Below are positions 1 through 6,516 of a DNA stretch of 6,516 nucleotides, one piece after another. Source of the stretch: an uncultured Lachnospiraceae bacterium (lineage in GTDB: Bacteria; Bacillota; Clostridia; Lachnospirales; Lachnospiraceae). The notes below the pieces were generated by a model that was given only the letters and a program-made list of their open reading frames with translations, had not been told where the DNA came from and did not search any database. The stretch lies in NCBI GenBank assembly GCA_947628025.1, contig CANQYH010000180.1, positions 1 through 6,516 on the forward strand. Direction: 5' to 3'. Every line of letters begins with the position of its first letter. Positions within the stretch are counted from its first letter, which is position 1. The translations under genes and the position numbers were made by a program.

Positions 1-357
1 CTCGCCGTTCAGCAGGATCGCGATGAACAGCGCCAGGAAGATCTGGAACGGTACTTCCTTGACCATGTTGGTGAACGCCTCTACGAACATCCGGTTGAAG
101 TTGGTATTGACGCCGATCACCCATTTGTAGTTCTCGGTTCCGATAAAGGTTCCCTGGAACTTGCCGTTGACCAGCTGCATGCTGCACAGCGAGTACCACA
201 GGGTGTTTACCATGGGCCGTAAGAAAAAGAAGATCAGACCAAACAGCCACGGAAGCAGGAAAATGATACCCCACATCGCCGTCTTTTTGGAGAAGTCCAT
301 TTTCTTATACCAGGAGAGAGCCGACGCATTTCCTGACTTTTTCTTTTCTTTACTCAT
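1..357 (-). CDS. Sugar ABC transporter permease, UgpA/LplB type (N-terminal part, cut by window edge)
   Basis: Membrane-spanning subunit of a CUT1-family carbohydrate importer. The first 119 codons are visible and the frame stays open to the window edge. A basic cytoplasmic N-terminus (MSKEKKKSG, then WYKKMDFSKK) precedes a first membrane helix at residues 28-49 that includes FLLPWLFGLIFF. A second hydrophobic helix, at about residues 95-116, ends in the ILLNGE motif typical of the first helix of the permease core. Between them lies GTENYKWV, matching the 'G-x-x-NY' element that follows the first helix in UgpA/LplB permeases. The EAA loop that contacts the ATPase would lie beyond the edge. 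The ATG at 355-357 is preceded by AAAGGAGG at a good distance, which fixes the start. It begins 13 bases after the DUF5696 stop codon, so it is in the same operon. It is a different gene from the permease at 6010-6516 and probably opens a second permease pair. The family is well supported; the sugar is unknown. Confidence 0.88.
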   Translation of the reverse strand, partial: MSKEKKKSGNASALSWYKKMDFSKKTAMWGIIFLLPWLFGLIFFFLRPMVNTLWYSLCSMQLVNGKFQGTFIGTENYKWVIGVNTNFNRMFVEAFTNMVKEVPFQIFLALFIAILLNGE

Positions 358-362
358 CTTAA

Positions 363-371
363 CTCCTCCTT
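363..371 (-). promoter_or_regulatory. Ribosome binding site of the third permease, abutting the DUF5696 stop
   Basis: On the minus strand the sequence reads TAAAGGAGGAGTTAAGATG. The TAA stop of the DUF5696 gene runs directly into a near-perfect AAGGAGG, seven bases before the ATG at 355-357. The overlap leaves no room for a promoter or terminator, supporting co-transcription and perhaps translational coupling. Confidence 0.85.
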
Positions 372-2959
372 TACTGTACCAGATAAGAGAACGCAGGCAC
401 CGTCACTCCGTCGAGTACTTCGTCAAGGTCGCTGTAGTTGAAATACGCCTTAACGCCGTTGGAGTAGGTCACTACGCGGAGCTTGTCGTTGCGGTCCACA
501 ATCTCATGGTCCACGATCTTCGCATCCTTCGTCTTATCATAGAAGTTCCGGTATTCGTTGTAATAGAACCCGATCTGATCTTTCCAGTAGCTGTAATCGA
601 CCGCGAAATAATTCTCCTGCTCCGTGCCGGTCAGCAGGGAGCTGTTCTCATACATCAGGGAGAACTTCGGCTGCGCGTTGCTCTCGATCGCGTGCATGAT
701 GTTCAGGAACACGTCCGTGCTCTCGCGGTTGGAGCTCTCTGCGGAATACTGGATATGGCCGTCCAGGACCATGCCCATGAACGGGATCGAAGCGTCCAGT
801 ACACGCATACCGCTGTTCTCTACCGGTACGTCCATGATGTAGCTGGCGTATTTATAGCCGTCTACGGTCGGATTGGAAAGCATCAGCGTCATGCCGTCCG
901 CAAACTGCGATACCGCCGAATCGAGGATCTCTTCTCCGGTAGACGGAGATACCTGGCCCTCGCCGTAGTTGGTGGGGATGAAAGTAAACAGGTCCTCGGA
1001 AGCCATCGTGGTCAGACCGAACTGCTTGGAGAACGTATTCTTCGCGTTCAGCAGGTACGAACTCAGCACGTTCGGATTGATGATGAAGAGCGGGTACTCA
1101 TCCTCCGTATCGATCTGGTGCTTGATATGGTCGAACTTGTAGATCTGCGCCCTTTCATTGATAATGTTCCAGGCCACGGTCTCGTTGGAAAGCTTCGACT
1201 TCGTGTTAGCGGTCTGCAGCAGCAGGTTCGGGAAGATCGTCGCGCCCACGGAATCCGCATAGGCTTTCAGTGCCTTGAAATCGCTGCTGCCGCCCAATCC
1301 CGGAGCGTACTTGACGCCGTCCTGCAGCGACCTCTGGTTAATGCCTCCGTTGGCGACGCCGCTGTAGATCACTTTTACGTTCTTCACGCCCTGGGCGGTC
1401 ACATCCTGCAGGATCTGCTGCGCCTGCTTGAATGTGGTCAGGGACTGTGTGCCGTCATACGGGATCCCCAGGAAATACAGGGTCTTGTCGGTCGCGCCCA
1501 AAAACTCTACGAAGAACGGCGGATCCTGCTCTTTCGCTTTCTCGGTCAGGGTGCCGTTGGCCTCCAGATAATCCGTATAGCACTGGGCCATCTGCACATA
1601 GCCTGCGCCCTTGCCCAGCCAGAAATACCGCAGCGTAATGTCGTCGTCGTAGACGTCGTCGGTGGCTTTGTAAAGGCTGAAGTCGCCGCTGCTGGAGGAA
1701 GCGCCGGTCGCCATGATCTGCTGCGCCTGGATCTCAAAGCTGAGCTTCATCTTGCTGAACGGCTCCGAGTTGTCTGTGCCGCTGATGTAAGCGTCCAGCG
1801 TCGCGATCTCAGCGCCGTTTTCGATCACTCCGAAGATCGTATGCTCGGCCGTCTTCATGCCCAGGACCGGCAGGCGCATCCGGTTGTCGATGCCGTTGTA
1901 GGTCTTGGAACCCACCAGCTTGTCGCCGCCGTAGTAGCTGCCCTGGAAATGGTACTCTTTCGTCTTGGTGCTGTCCAGATAGATCAGAGCGCCGCTCCCG
2001 TCGGGAACAAACATATATCCCTCTTCCGCGTCCGCCGTGGAGCTGGAATTCAGGAAATACGGCAGAAGCTGGATGCTGTTGATCGGGTTGACCCCGCCGG
2101 TCTCCTCGATCATCGAGGTATCCATATTGACGACCAGCTCGTCGCCGTCCAGATAATACTCGACCGGGATGTAGATCTTTAAGTTGCTCGGATACTCATC
2201 TGCCTCCACTTCCCAGGTCTCCAGATCTTCGTACAGCAGTTCGTCGGTATAATGGCCGACCTCGTAGAACATCTGGTAGATCTGTTTCATGGCCAGAGTA
2301 CCCAGACGGTTCTGTGCGCCGCCCTGGCCGCCGCCGAAGCCGCGGATCCAGTCGCCGGACGAGATCTGCGTATAGAATTTCAACATGCTCTCTTTCTGGG
2401 CGTCGGTCAGGTACTGCATCACGTACTCCTGCATCCTCTCGTCAGAAAGCCTGGTCGGGAAGTTTTTGTACGTTACGCTGTCGTCGCCCAGCGCGTAGAC
2501 GATACGGACGCCGTTGTCCAGAAGCTGGTAGGACAGCTGTCCCAGGCTCGCGCACATGCTGTAGGAATCGTAGGTGCTGGTGGACCAGTACAGCTTGTTG
2601 GCGTTTTTGGAGCCGGAGAAATAGCGGACGATCATATCGGCCTGCTCGGCGTTGGACAGAGCGCCGGCCAGGCCCTCGTCTTTCGCCATGTTGGTATCCT
2701 GATAGATACCGGTCGCCGTCTCCAGCCAGCGGATCGTGCCGGTCGCGGGGTTCAGGAGAAGCTGCATCTTCGCGCTCGATCCTACCTGGACGAACTCGTC
2801 TCCGCTTAAACTGTCGTACTGCTGGGTCTCCCAGTAGCTCCCCGTCTCTGCGGAAGACGACTCATCCGCTTTCACTTCGTTCTGGGGAGCGAAGCCAAAC
2901 AGAAGGGAAAGGCCAAGAACGGTTCCCAAACCAAGGGATAAAACTCCTAATTTTCTCAT
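371..2959 (-). CDS. Secreted DUF5696-family protein, possible glycan-active enzyme
   Basis: An 862-residue exported protein of the DUF5696 family, whose function is not established to my knowledge. A signal peptide is clear: MRK, a hydrophobic core at about residues 5-23, and likely cleavage after VKA (residue 31). There is no lipobox cysteine and no membrane anchor, so it is probably released or held non-covalently. Residues 60-160 and 260-450 look beta-rich. Family-like elements are IQLLPYF (296-302), GYMFVPDGSGALIYLD (314-329), RLPVLGMK (362-369), VIENGAEIATLDAYI (378-392) and YFWLGKGAGYVQMA (445-458). Residues 480-760 alternate strands and helices like a TIM barrel: FFVEFLGA, a helix at 508-523, VKVIYSGVANGG, a helix at 560-571, ATIFPNLLL, then MASEDLFTFIPTNY and ASIPFMGMVLDGH. 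This layout recalls glycoside hydrolases; E655, D656 and D733 are candidate acidic residues only. A glycine-rich loop (RGFGGGQGGAQ) lies at 206-216. The final 50 residues look like a small beta domain. The ATG has a strong ribosome binding site. It lies between the Yip1-domain gene and a sugar permease, which points to glycan capture or processing. Family assignment is firm; enzyme activity is inference. Confidence 0.85.
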   Translation of the reverse strand: MRKLGVLSLGLGTVLGLSLLFGFAPQNEVKADESSSAETGSYWETQQYDSLSGDEFVQVGSSAKMQLLLNPATGTIRWLETATGIYQDTNMAKDEGLAGALSNAEQADMIVRYFSGSKNANKLYWSTSTYDSYSMCASLGQLSYQLLDNGVRIVYALGDDSVTYKNFPTRLSDERMQEYVMQYLTDAQKESMLKFYTQISSGDWIRGFGGGQGGAQNRLGTLAMKQIYQMFYEVGHYTDELLYEDLETWEVEADEYPSNLKIYIPVEYYLDGDELVVNMDTSMIEETGGVNPINSIQLLPYFLNSSSTADAEEGYMFVPDGSGALIYLDSTKTKEYHFQGSYYGGDKLVGSKTYNGIDNRMRLPVLGMKTAEHTIFGVIENGAEIATLDAYISGTDNSEPFSKMKLSFEIQAQQIMATGASSSSGDFSLYKATDDVYDDDITLRYFWLGKGAGYVQMAQCYTDYLEANGTLTEKAKEQDPPFFVEFLGATDKTLYFLGIPYDGTQSLTTFKQAQQILQDVTAQGVKNVKVIYSGVANGGINQRSLQDGVKYAPGLGGSSDFKALKAYADSVGATIFPNLLLQTANTKSKLSNETVAWNIINERAQIYKFDHIKHQIDTEDEYPLFIINPNVLSSYLLNAKNTFSKQFGLTTMASEDLFTFIPTNYGEGQVSPSTGEEILDSAVSQFADGMTLMLSNPTVDGYKYASYIMDVPVENSGMRVLDASIPFMGMVLDGHIQYSAESSNRESTDVFLNIMHAIESNAQPKFSLMYENSSLLTGTEQENYFAVDYSYWKDQIGFYYNEYRNFYDKTKDAKIVDHEIVDRNDKLRVVTYSNGVKAYFNYSDLDEVLDGVTVPAFSYLVQ

Positions 2960-2967
2960 TCTTTGTG

Positions 2968-2975
2968 CCTCCTTT
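2968..2975 (-). promoter_or_regulatory. Ribosome binding site of the DUF5696 gene
   Basis: The minus strand reads TAGAAAGGAGGCACAAAG followed by A and the ATG. The perfect AAAGGAGG begins right after the TAG stop of the propeller/Yip1 gene and sits eight bases before the ATG at 2957-2959. The strength of the site fits high expression of a secreted protein. Confidence 0.85.
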
Positions 2976-5048
2976 CTATAACATCATGAACTCTCTGACA
3001 ATCTGTACCCAGTCATTGACAAACTGTCCGAGAAGCGTTGCAAACAGCATTGCTACGAAGCAGATGATCAGCAAGGCCACCACGGATAACAGAAGCGTAC
3101 CCACGTTCTTCGTGAATGTGTACTGGTTCACCATCAGCGTACCAACAAACAGATAGAAGAAGAACAGCACGTAAGCGAATACGAACAGGGCGCTTACGAG
3201 CGCGGCCTCGTTCAGGCTGACGAAATTGGACAGGATCGTGCCCAGCAGGTTCAGCCAGAGCGACGGATACAGCGCGTATCCAACGACCTTGGTCAGATGC
3301 ACCGCTTTGCCTTTGCCGGACATGAGCACGCCCACCGCCCAGTTGCCTGCGATAAAGGCCACATAGGGAAGGATTGCACTGCCCACGATCATCGGCACGT
3401 TGACATGCTCGATATCCACGAAGCTTACCAAAAAGCCCGTGTACCTGTACTTGATCAATGCGATCCAGCCGTACAGGATGATGACGACGATGGAAAATGC
3501 CAGGGAGCCGTCGTCGTAATACTTCACGTCGTCAAAGGCTTTGAACGGGCTCGACAGCACGTAGAGCGGCCATTTGAATACCGTGAATTTGAATTTCTCC
3601 CACGCCCGGCGCAGTTTCGTGTCTTTCGGCTCCGGACGGTGTTTCTTATAGATGGTCCACGCGACAAGCAGGATAACGATCGCCGCGATCACTCCGACCA
3701 CCAGGCTGAAGTGGCTGTCCATCCACGCGCCGCTCACCTGCTGGTAAGCGCTGGAATAGTACGAACGGTCCGCGCCCTTGTAGAAGTTGTCGAGGGCCTT
3801 GTCATACTCTCCCGTACGCATCTGGTACTTGCCCAGGCCCAGGTTCGCGTAGTAGAAGTTGTTGTTGATGTCCAGCACCTGCTCCCAGTAACCGGCCGCC
3901 GTCTCGTAGTCGTATTTGGACTGCGCTTCCAGCGCGGAATTGATCAGGGAGCCGTAAGTCGTGGGGGCGAACACCTCCAGGGTCTGGAACACGATGTCCA
4001 CGACCACGATCTTGTCGTCCATGAAGCAGAACGTGGACGGGGAGCTTAAAAGTCCCTGCTTGTTGCCGCTGCCGCCCAGCTCATAGAGCAGATAGCCGTC
4101 GCTGCTGTAGACGAAAAGCCTGGAATAGTTGGAATCCAGGACCGCGAACCGTCCGTCGTCCGCCACCGCGATACTGACCAAGTTCGACAGAGAGGTCTTG
4201 CCCTCGTAGTCGCCGATCGGAGGATTGACGAAATCGTGCTCCGGCATAACGTCCTTACCGGAGGAGTTCAGCTTCTTGATCGGCTTCTCCGTCGTGGAAT
4301 CCGCCACACTGGCGAAAATGAAGCCGTCCTGGTCGATGGCCAGATCGCTGTAGGAAGTCGGCAGCCACAGCTCGCTTCGGGCCAGCTGCTCTTCCGTCGC
4401 CAGCTGTCTCCACATCAGGTCGATGGCCGAATAGGTGACTTCCGTCGCGCCTACATAGCGGTTGAAGTTGCCTTCCGGATCCAGCTCGGCGAAGCCCTCG
4501 TAGCAGTTCTCAACCAGCACGTAGATACGTCCCACGCTGTCCACCACCAGGCGCTTCGGACGATAGGTCGTCGTCAGACCGATGCAGTGGGGGTCGCCGA
4601 TGGCGCGCACATACTGGCCTTTTTCATCGAACTCGATGATCTCCCCCTGGTCTTTCTCGCAGATGTAGATGTGCCCGTCCTCTGTGACAAAGATGCCGGT
4701 GGGGGCTTTGATGGTACTCACCGTACCGTCTTCTCTTGTGTACTCTGTAATATAGCTTGCATTCTCAAAATTTTTATCGGTAATGACAATATAACCGTTC
4801 AGAGCCAGGTACAGCTTATCATTCCGATAGAATACGGCAGATGCGGAAGCCATGGAACCGAGTCCCAGATCCGCGCCATAGATGGTCTGTTCCAGTTCGT
4901 ACGCCACCGGAGCCTCGACAAGGTTGCCCCAGATGTCATAGGAATAGGTATCTGCCGCGTAGGACACCGTGCCAAATCCAAGGATGGCACTTAATACAAG
5001 AGCAAGCGCTGCTGCGCACTTTCTCTTAATCTTAACAGATCTCTGCAT
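2976..5048 (-). CDS. NHL-type beta-propeller / TPR / Yip1-domain membrane protein
   Basis: A 690-residue protein with three parts. A signal sequence (basic MQRSVKIKRK, hydrophobic 11-28, likely cleavage near SYA-AD at 31-32) exports the N-terminus. Residues 65-365 hold six similar units of about 35-40 residues (about 65-104, 115-151, 162-200, 232-268, 289-326 and 335-365). Typical strands are GIFVTEDGHIYICE, LVVDSVGRIYVLVE, LAIDQDGFIFASV and IAVADDGRFAVLD, as in six-bladed NHL propellers. Residues 366-435 carry about two TPR-like repeats (YDYETAAGYWEQVL; GKYQMRTGEYDKALDNFYKG). A membrane helix at 447-465 is followed by a very basic stretch (KKHRPEPKDTKLRRAWEK), so the propeller should face outside. 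Residues 490-675 match the Yip1 family (PF04893): PFKAFDDVKYYDDGS, then about five helices near 515-533, 551-577, 586-610, 614-638 and 648-673. The partner bound by the propeller is unknown. It lies ten bases downstream of the permease pair and sixteen bases before DUF5696. It could scaffold the transporter and the secreted protein (inference). No frameshift is seen. Confidence 0.87.
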   Translation of the reverse strand: MQRSVKIKRKCAAALALVLSAILGFGTVSYAADTYSYDIWGNLVEAPVAYELEQTIYGADLGLGSMASASAVFYRNDKLYLALNGYIVITDKNFENASYITEYTREDGTVSTIKAPTGIFVTEDGHIYICEKDQGEIIEFDEKGQYVRAIGDPHCIGLTTTYRPKRLVVDSVGRIYVLVENCYEGFAELDPEGNFNRYVGATEVTYSAIDLMWRQLATEEQLARSELWLPTSYSDLAIDQDGFIFASVADSTTEKPIKKLNSSGKDVMPEHDFVNPPIGDYEGKTSLSNLVSIAVADDGRFAVLDSNYSRLFVYSSDGYLLYELGGSGNKQGLLSSPSTFCFMDDKIVVVDIVFQTLEVFAPTTYGSLINSALEAQSKYDYETAAGYWEQVLDINNNFYYANLGLGKYQMRTGEYDKALDNFYKGADRSYYSSAYQQVSGAWMDSHFSLVVGVIAAIVILLVAWTIYKKHRPEPKDTKLRRAWEKFKFTVFKWPLYVLSSPFKAFDDVKYYDDGSLAFSIVVIILYGWIALIKYRYTGFLVSFVDIEHVNVPMIVGSAILPYVAFIAGNWAVGVLMSGKGKAVHLTKVVGYALYPSLWLNLLGTILSNFVSLNEAALVSALFVFAYVLFFFYLFVGTLMVNQYTFTKNVGTLLLSVVALLIICFVAMLFATLLGQFVNDWVQIVREFMML

Positions 5049-5051
5049 ACG

Positions 5052-5058
5052 CCACCTC
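5052..5058 (-). promoter_or_regulatory. Weak, closely spaced ribosome binding site of the propeller/Yip1 gene
   Basis: The ten-base gap between the TAA stop of the permease and the ATG at 5046-5048 reads GAGGTGGCGT on the minus strand. The GAGGT match is shorter and closer to the ATG (about five bases) than the sites of the other genes. No other ATG with a better site exists upstream of the signal peptide, so the start stands. Translation probably depends on ribosomes finishing the upstream permease. Confidence 0.65.
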
Positions 5059-5988
5059 TTATTCTTTCATGCCGGATGTTGCCATCGTAGATACCACGTT
5101 GTTCTGCATAATCAGGAACACGATAAGCGGTACGGCAAACATGATCACCGAAGATGCGGACGAAATACCTTTATAGGAAGCGCCTACGCCGGCGACGTTG
5201 CCGCTGGCCAGCTGGCCTACCACGTAAGCGAAGCCTTTCTCAGCCTCCGCATAGATGAAGCTGGCGCCCGTATTGGTCCAAAAGCTCTGGAACACCATGA
5301 TAAATGCCGTTACCAGCGCCGGTTTTACCACCGGCATAACGATCGTAAAATGGATGCGGAGATAACCCGCGCCGTCGATCTGAGCCGCCTCCGTCAGGCT
5401 GTCCGGAATCTGCTCCATGAAGTTCTTCATCAGGTACAGACCCAGTGTGGAAGCGAAGCCCGGGATGATGATCGCCCACTGCGTATCCAGAAAGCCCAGA
5501 TGCGCGATGGTCAGGAAGTTCGGGATCATCGTTACCGCGCCGTTGAACATCAGCGAATATACGATCAGCTGATTGAAGAACGCGGAGCCGGGGAACTTGA
5601 ATTTTGCCAGCGGGAACGCGCACAGGGACGCAATCACGATATGGCCGATCGAACCCACCACCACGACGAACAGGGAGTTATACAGCGACCGGGTCACGGG
5701 AACCACCGTGTTGGCCAGGACGTTCACGAAGTCGCGGTAGTTGTTGAACGTCGGGTTCCTCACCAGGATCCTGGGCGGGAAGATGAACATCTCGTTCATC
5801 GGCTTTAAGGACTGGCTCAGCATAAAAATTACCGGGAAGAAGAACGCAAAGCCCATCGCCAGAAGGAACAGTCCGAGGATCACGTTCCCCCAGAAACTCC
5901 GCTCCGACTTCTTGACCGAGGGGGCGAAATCAAGCTTGGACTTCTTCTTTTTCTGGTAATTCGTTTTGATTTTAGTAATAATATCCAT
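5059..5988 (-). CDS. Carbohydrate ABC transporter permease, UgpE/AraQ type
   Basis: The second membrane subunit of a CUT1-type sugar importer, 309 residues, full length for the family (PF00528 core). After a lysine-rich cytoplasmic start (YQKKKKSKLD), the first helix is at 34-56, followed by the family element SLKPMNEMFIFPP (60-72) and NYRDF. The permease core starts at SLYNSLFVVVVGS (101-113), with CAFPLAKFKFPG at 123-134. The cytoplasmic EAA loop that docks the ATPase is at 200-223, beginning EAAQIDGAG and ending IVMPVVKP. The end, QNNVVSTMATSGMKE, is the usual C-terminus. An in-frame GTG at 6004-6006 would add six residues, but AAAGGAG at 5997-6003 lies inside that extension and eight bases before the ATG at 5986-5988, so I chose the ATG. 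It follows its partner permease by 21 bases. The ATPase is not encoded here, as is common in Bacillota where one shared MsmX-type ATPase serves many importers. Substrate unknown. Confidence 0.94.
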   Translation of the reverse strand: MDIITKIKTNYQKKKKSKLDFAPSVKKSERSFWGNVILGLFLLAMGFAFFFPVIFMLSQSLKPMNEMFIFPPRILVRNPTFNNYRDFVNVLANTVVPVTRSLYNSLFVVVVGSIGHIVIASLCAFPLAKFKFPGSAFFNQLIVYSLMFNGAVTMIPNFLTIAHLGFLDTQWAIIIPGFASTLGLYLMKNFMEQIPDSLTEAAQIDGAGYLRIHFTIVMPVVKPALVTAFIMVFQSFWTNTGASFIYAEAEKGFAYVVGQLASGNVAGVGASYKGISSASSVIMFAVPLIVFLIMQNNVVSTMATSGMKE

Positions 5989-5996
5989 CGTCACTT

Positions 5997-6003
5997 CTCC
6001 TTT
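5997..6003 (-). promoter_or_regulatory. Ribosome binding site that decides the UgpE-type permease start
   Basis: AAAGGAG on the minus strand lies eight bases before the ATG at 5986-5988. The upstream in-frame GTG (6004-6006) is immediately adjacent to this site and has no comparable site before it, so the ATG is the better start. Confidence 0.8.
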
Positions 6004-6009
6004 CACCCA

Positions 6010-6516
6010 TCACGTGCCAACCTTGCGAAGCAGCTTCTGGATCAGCATGTTCGCGGCGATCATCAACAGGAAAAGCAGGAAAGCGATCGCTGACGCGTAT
6101 CCCATCTCCATGCGGATGGAACCGTAGTCCATCAGGTGGTTGTAGATCGTATGGGTCGCATAGTTCGGGCTCGGGAAACCGACCAGGCCGTCGCCGACGC
6201 TGCCGACGGAAAGAGAGCTGGTGATCGCCATGACCGCGCCGAACATCAGCTGCGGCTTCATGTTGGGAAGCGTGATGAACCACAGCTCCTGCCAGCGGTT
6301 CTTGATGCCGTCGATGGCGCCCGCCTCGTACTGCGCGTCGTCCACGCCCTTAATACCGGCGACGAACGAAAGGAAGCCTACGCCCATGCTGGTCCACAGG
6401 GATGCCAGCACGACTACGATCATTACGTAATCCGAATCCGAGAGCCAGAGGATCGGCTCGCTGATGATCCCCAGGTTCTGCAAAAACGCGTTCAGATAAC
6501 CGTTGCTGTCGTTGGA
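6010..6516 (-). CDS. Sugar ABC transporter permease, UgpA/LplB type (C-terminal part, cut by window edge)
   Basis: The membrane subunit that pairs with the downstream UgpE-type permease in a CUT1 sugar importer. The last 168 residues are visible and the frame is open to the window edge, so the start lies outside. A TTG at 6481-6483 in this frame is an internal leucine codon, not a credible start, because permease sequence (SNDSNGYLNAFLQ) continues upstream of it. In visible-fragment numbering, helices lie near 29-53 and 90-108, and the last, LLFLLMIAANMLI, near 147-159. The cytoplasmic EAA loop is at 64-88, beginning EAGAIDGIKNRW and ending FITLPNMKP. GFPSPNYATHTIYNHLMDYG followed by MGYASAIAFLLF is the typical C-terminal region of LplB-like permeases. 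The gene ends in TGA 21 bases before the ATG of its partner. The family is clear; the sugar cannot be read from the sequence. Confidence 0.93.
   Translation of the reverse strand, partial: SNDSNGYLNAFLQNLGIISEPILWLSDSDYVMIVVVLASLWTSMGVGFLSFVAGIKGVDDAQYEAGAIDGIKNRWQELWFITLPNMKPQLMFGAVMAITSSLSVGSVGDGLVGFPSPNYATHTIYNHLMDYGSIRMEMGYASAIAFLLFLLMIAANMLIQKLLRKVGT

Noticed and set aside
161..2182. A 673-codon plus-strand open frame as a real gene
   Set aside because: It lies opposite a recognisable DUF5696 gene in exact codon register, its product is arginine-, valine- and histidine-rich low-complexity-like sequence with no family signature, and it lacks a convincing ribosome binding site. It is a by-product of codon bias.
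2960..2975. Promoter or terminator between the Yip1-domain gene and the DUF5696 gene
   Set aside because: Only sixteen bases separate the genes and they are taken up by the ribosome binding site; no hairpin or promoter fits.
2252..3156. Overlapping plus-strand open frames opposite the DUF5696 N-terminus
   Set aside because: The predicted products are Arg/Ser/Pro-rich or Val/His/Arg-rich and run antisense to the signal peptide and conserved N-terminal region. They look like shadows.
3297..4994. Two plus-strand open frames opposite the propeller/Yip1 gene
   Set aside because: They are in codon register with a gene that has clear domain structure, and they show no recognisable motifs of their own.
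4969..5808. Plus-strand open frame of 279 codons opposite the UgpE-type permease
   Set aside because: The minus-strand product carries the EAA loop and the whole permease fold. The plus-strand product is His/Arg/Asp-rich without a family match.
5972..6283. Minus-strand open frame overlapping the junction of the two permeases (ATG overlapping the TGA stop at 6008-6012)
   Set aside because: The ATGA-type overlap looked like a coupled start, but that ATG is out of frame with the permease, and the 103-codon frame is an out-of-frame shadow of the upstream permease.

Overview
The window looks like a carbohydrate-handling locus from a Gram-positive Bacillota, most likely a moderately GC-rich member of the Clostridia (Lachnospiraceae-like). 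The basis is the strong AGGAGG-type ribosome binding sites, Gram-positive-style signal peptides, CUT1-type sugar transporter permeases without a dedicated ATPase beside them, and the DUF5696 and Yip1 families. The genus cannot be fixed from this sequence.

All real genes lie on the minus strand, so they read from high to low coordinates. In transcription order they are: the 3' part of a UgpA/LplB-type sugar ABC permease (6010-6516, cut by the window edge); its UgpE-type partner permease (5059-5988); a multidomain membrane protein with an exported six-bladed NHL-like beta-propeller, TPR-like repeats and a Yip1 membrane domain (2976-5048); a large secreted DUF5696 protein (371-2959); and the 5' part of a third sugar ABC permease (1-357, cut by the window edge). 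The gaps between genes are only 10 to 21 bases and each holds a ribosome binding site. No promoter, terminator, tRNA, mobile element, CRISPR array or riboswitch is visible, and no stretch over 21 bases lacks a gene. The window is therefore best read as the middle of one long operon.

Taken together, the first two permeases form the membrane channel of one CUT1 sugar importer, and the third permease probably starts a second channel. Between them sit two surface proteins. The DUF5696 protein has a beta-rich N-terminal half followed by a region with the alternating strand/helix pattern of a TIM barrel, and may be an uncharacterised glycan-active enzyme or binding protein. The propeller-TPR-Yip1 protein would place a protein- or glycan-binding platform outside the cell, anchored by a polytopic domain. 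A working model (inference) is a surface machine that captures or trims a glycan and hands it to two co-expressed importers. The substrate cannot be named from this window. The ATPase and the solute-binding proteins are not visible here.
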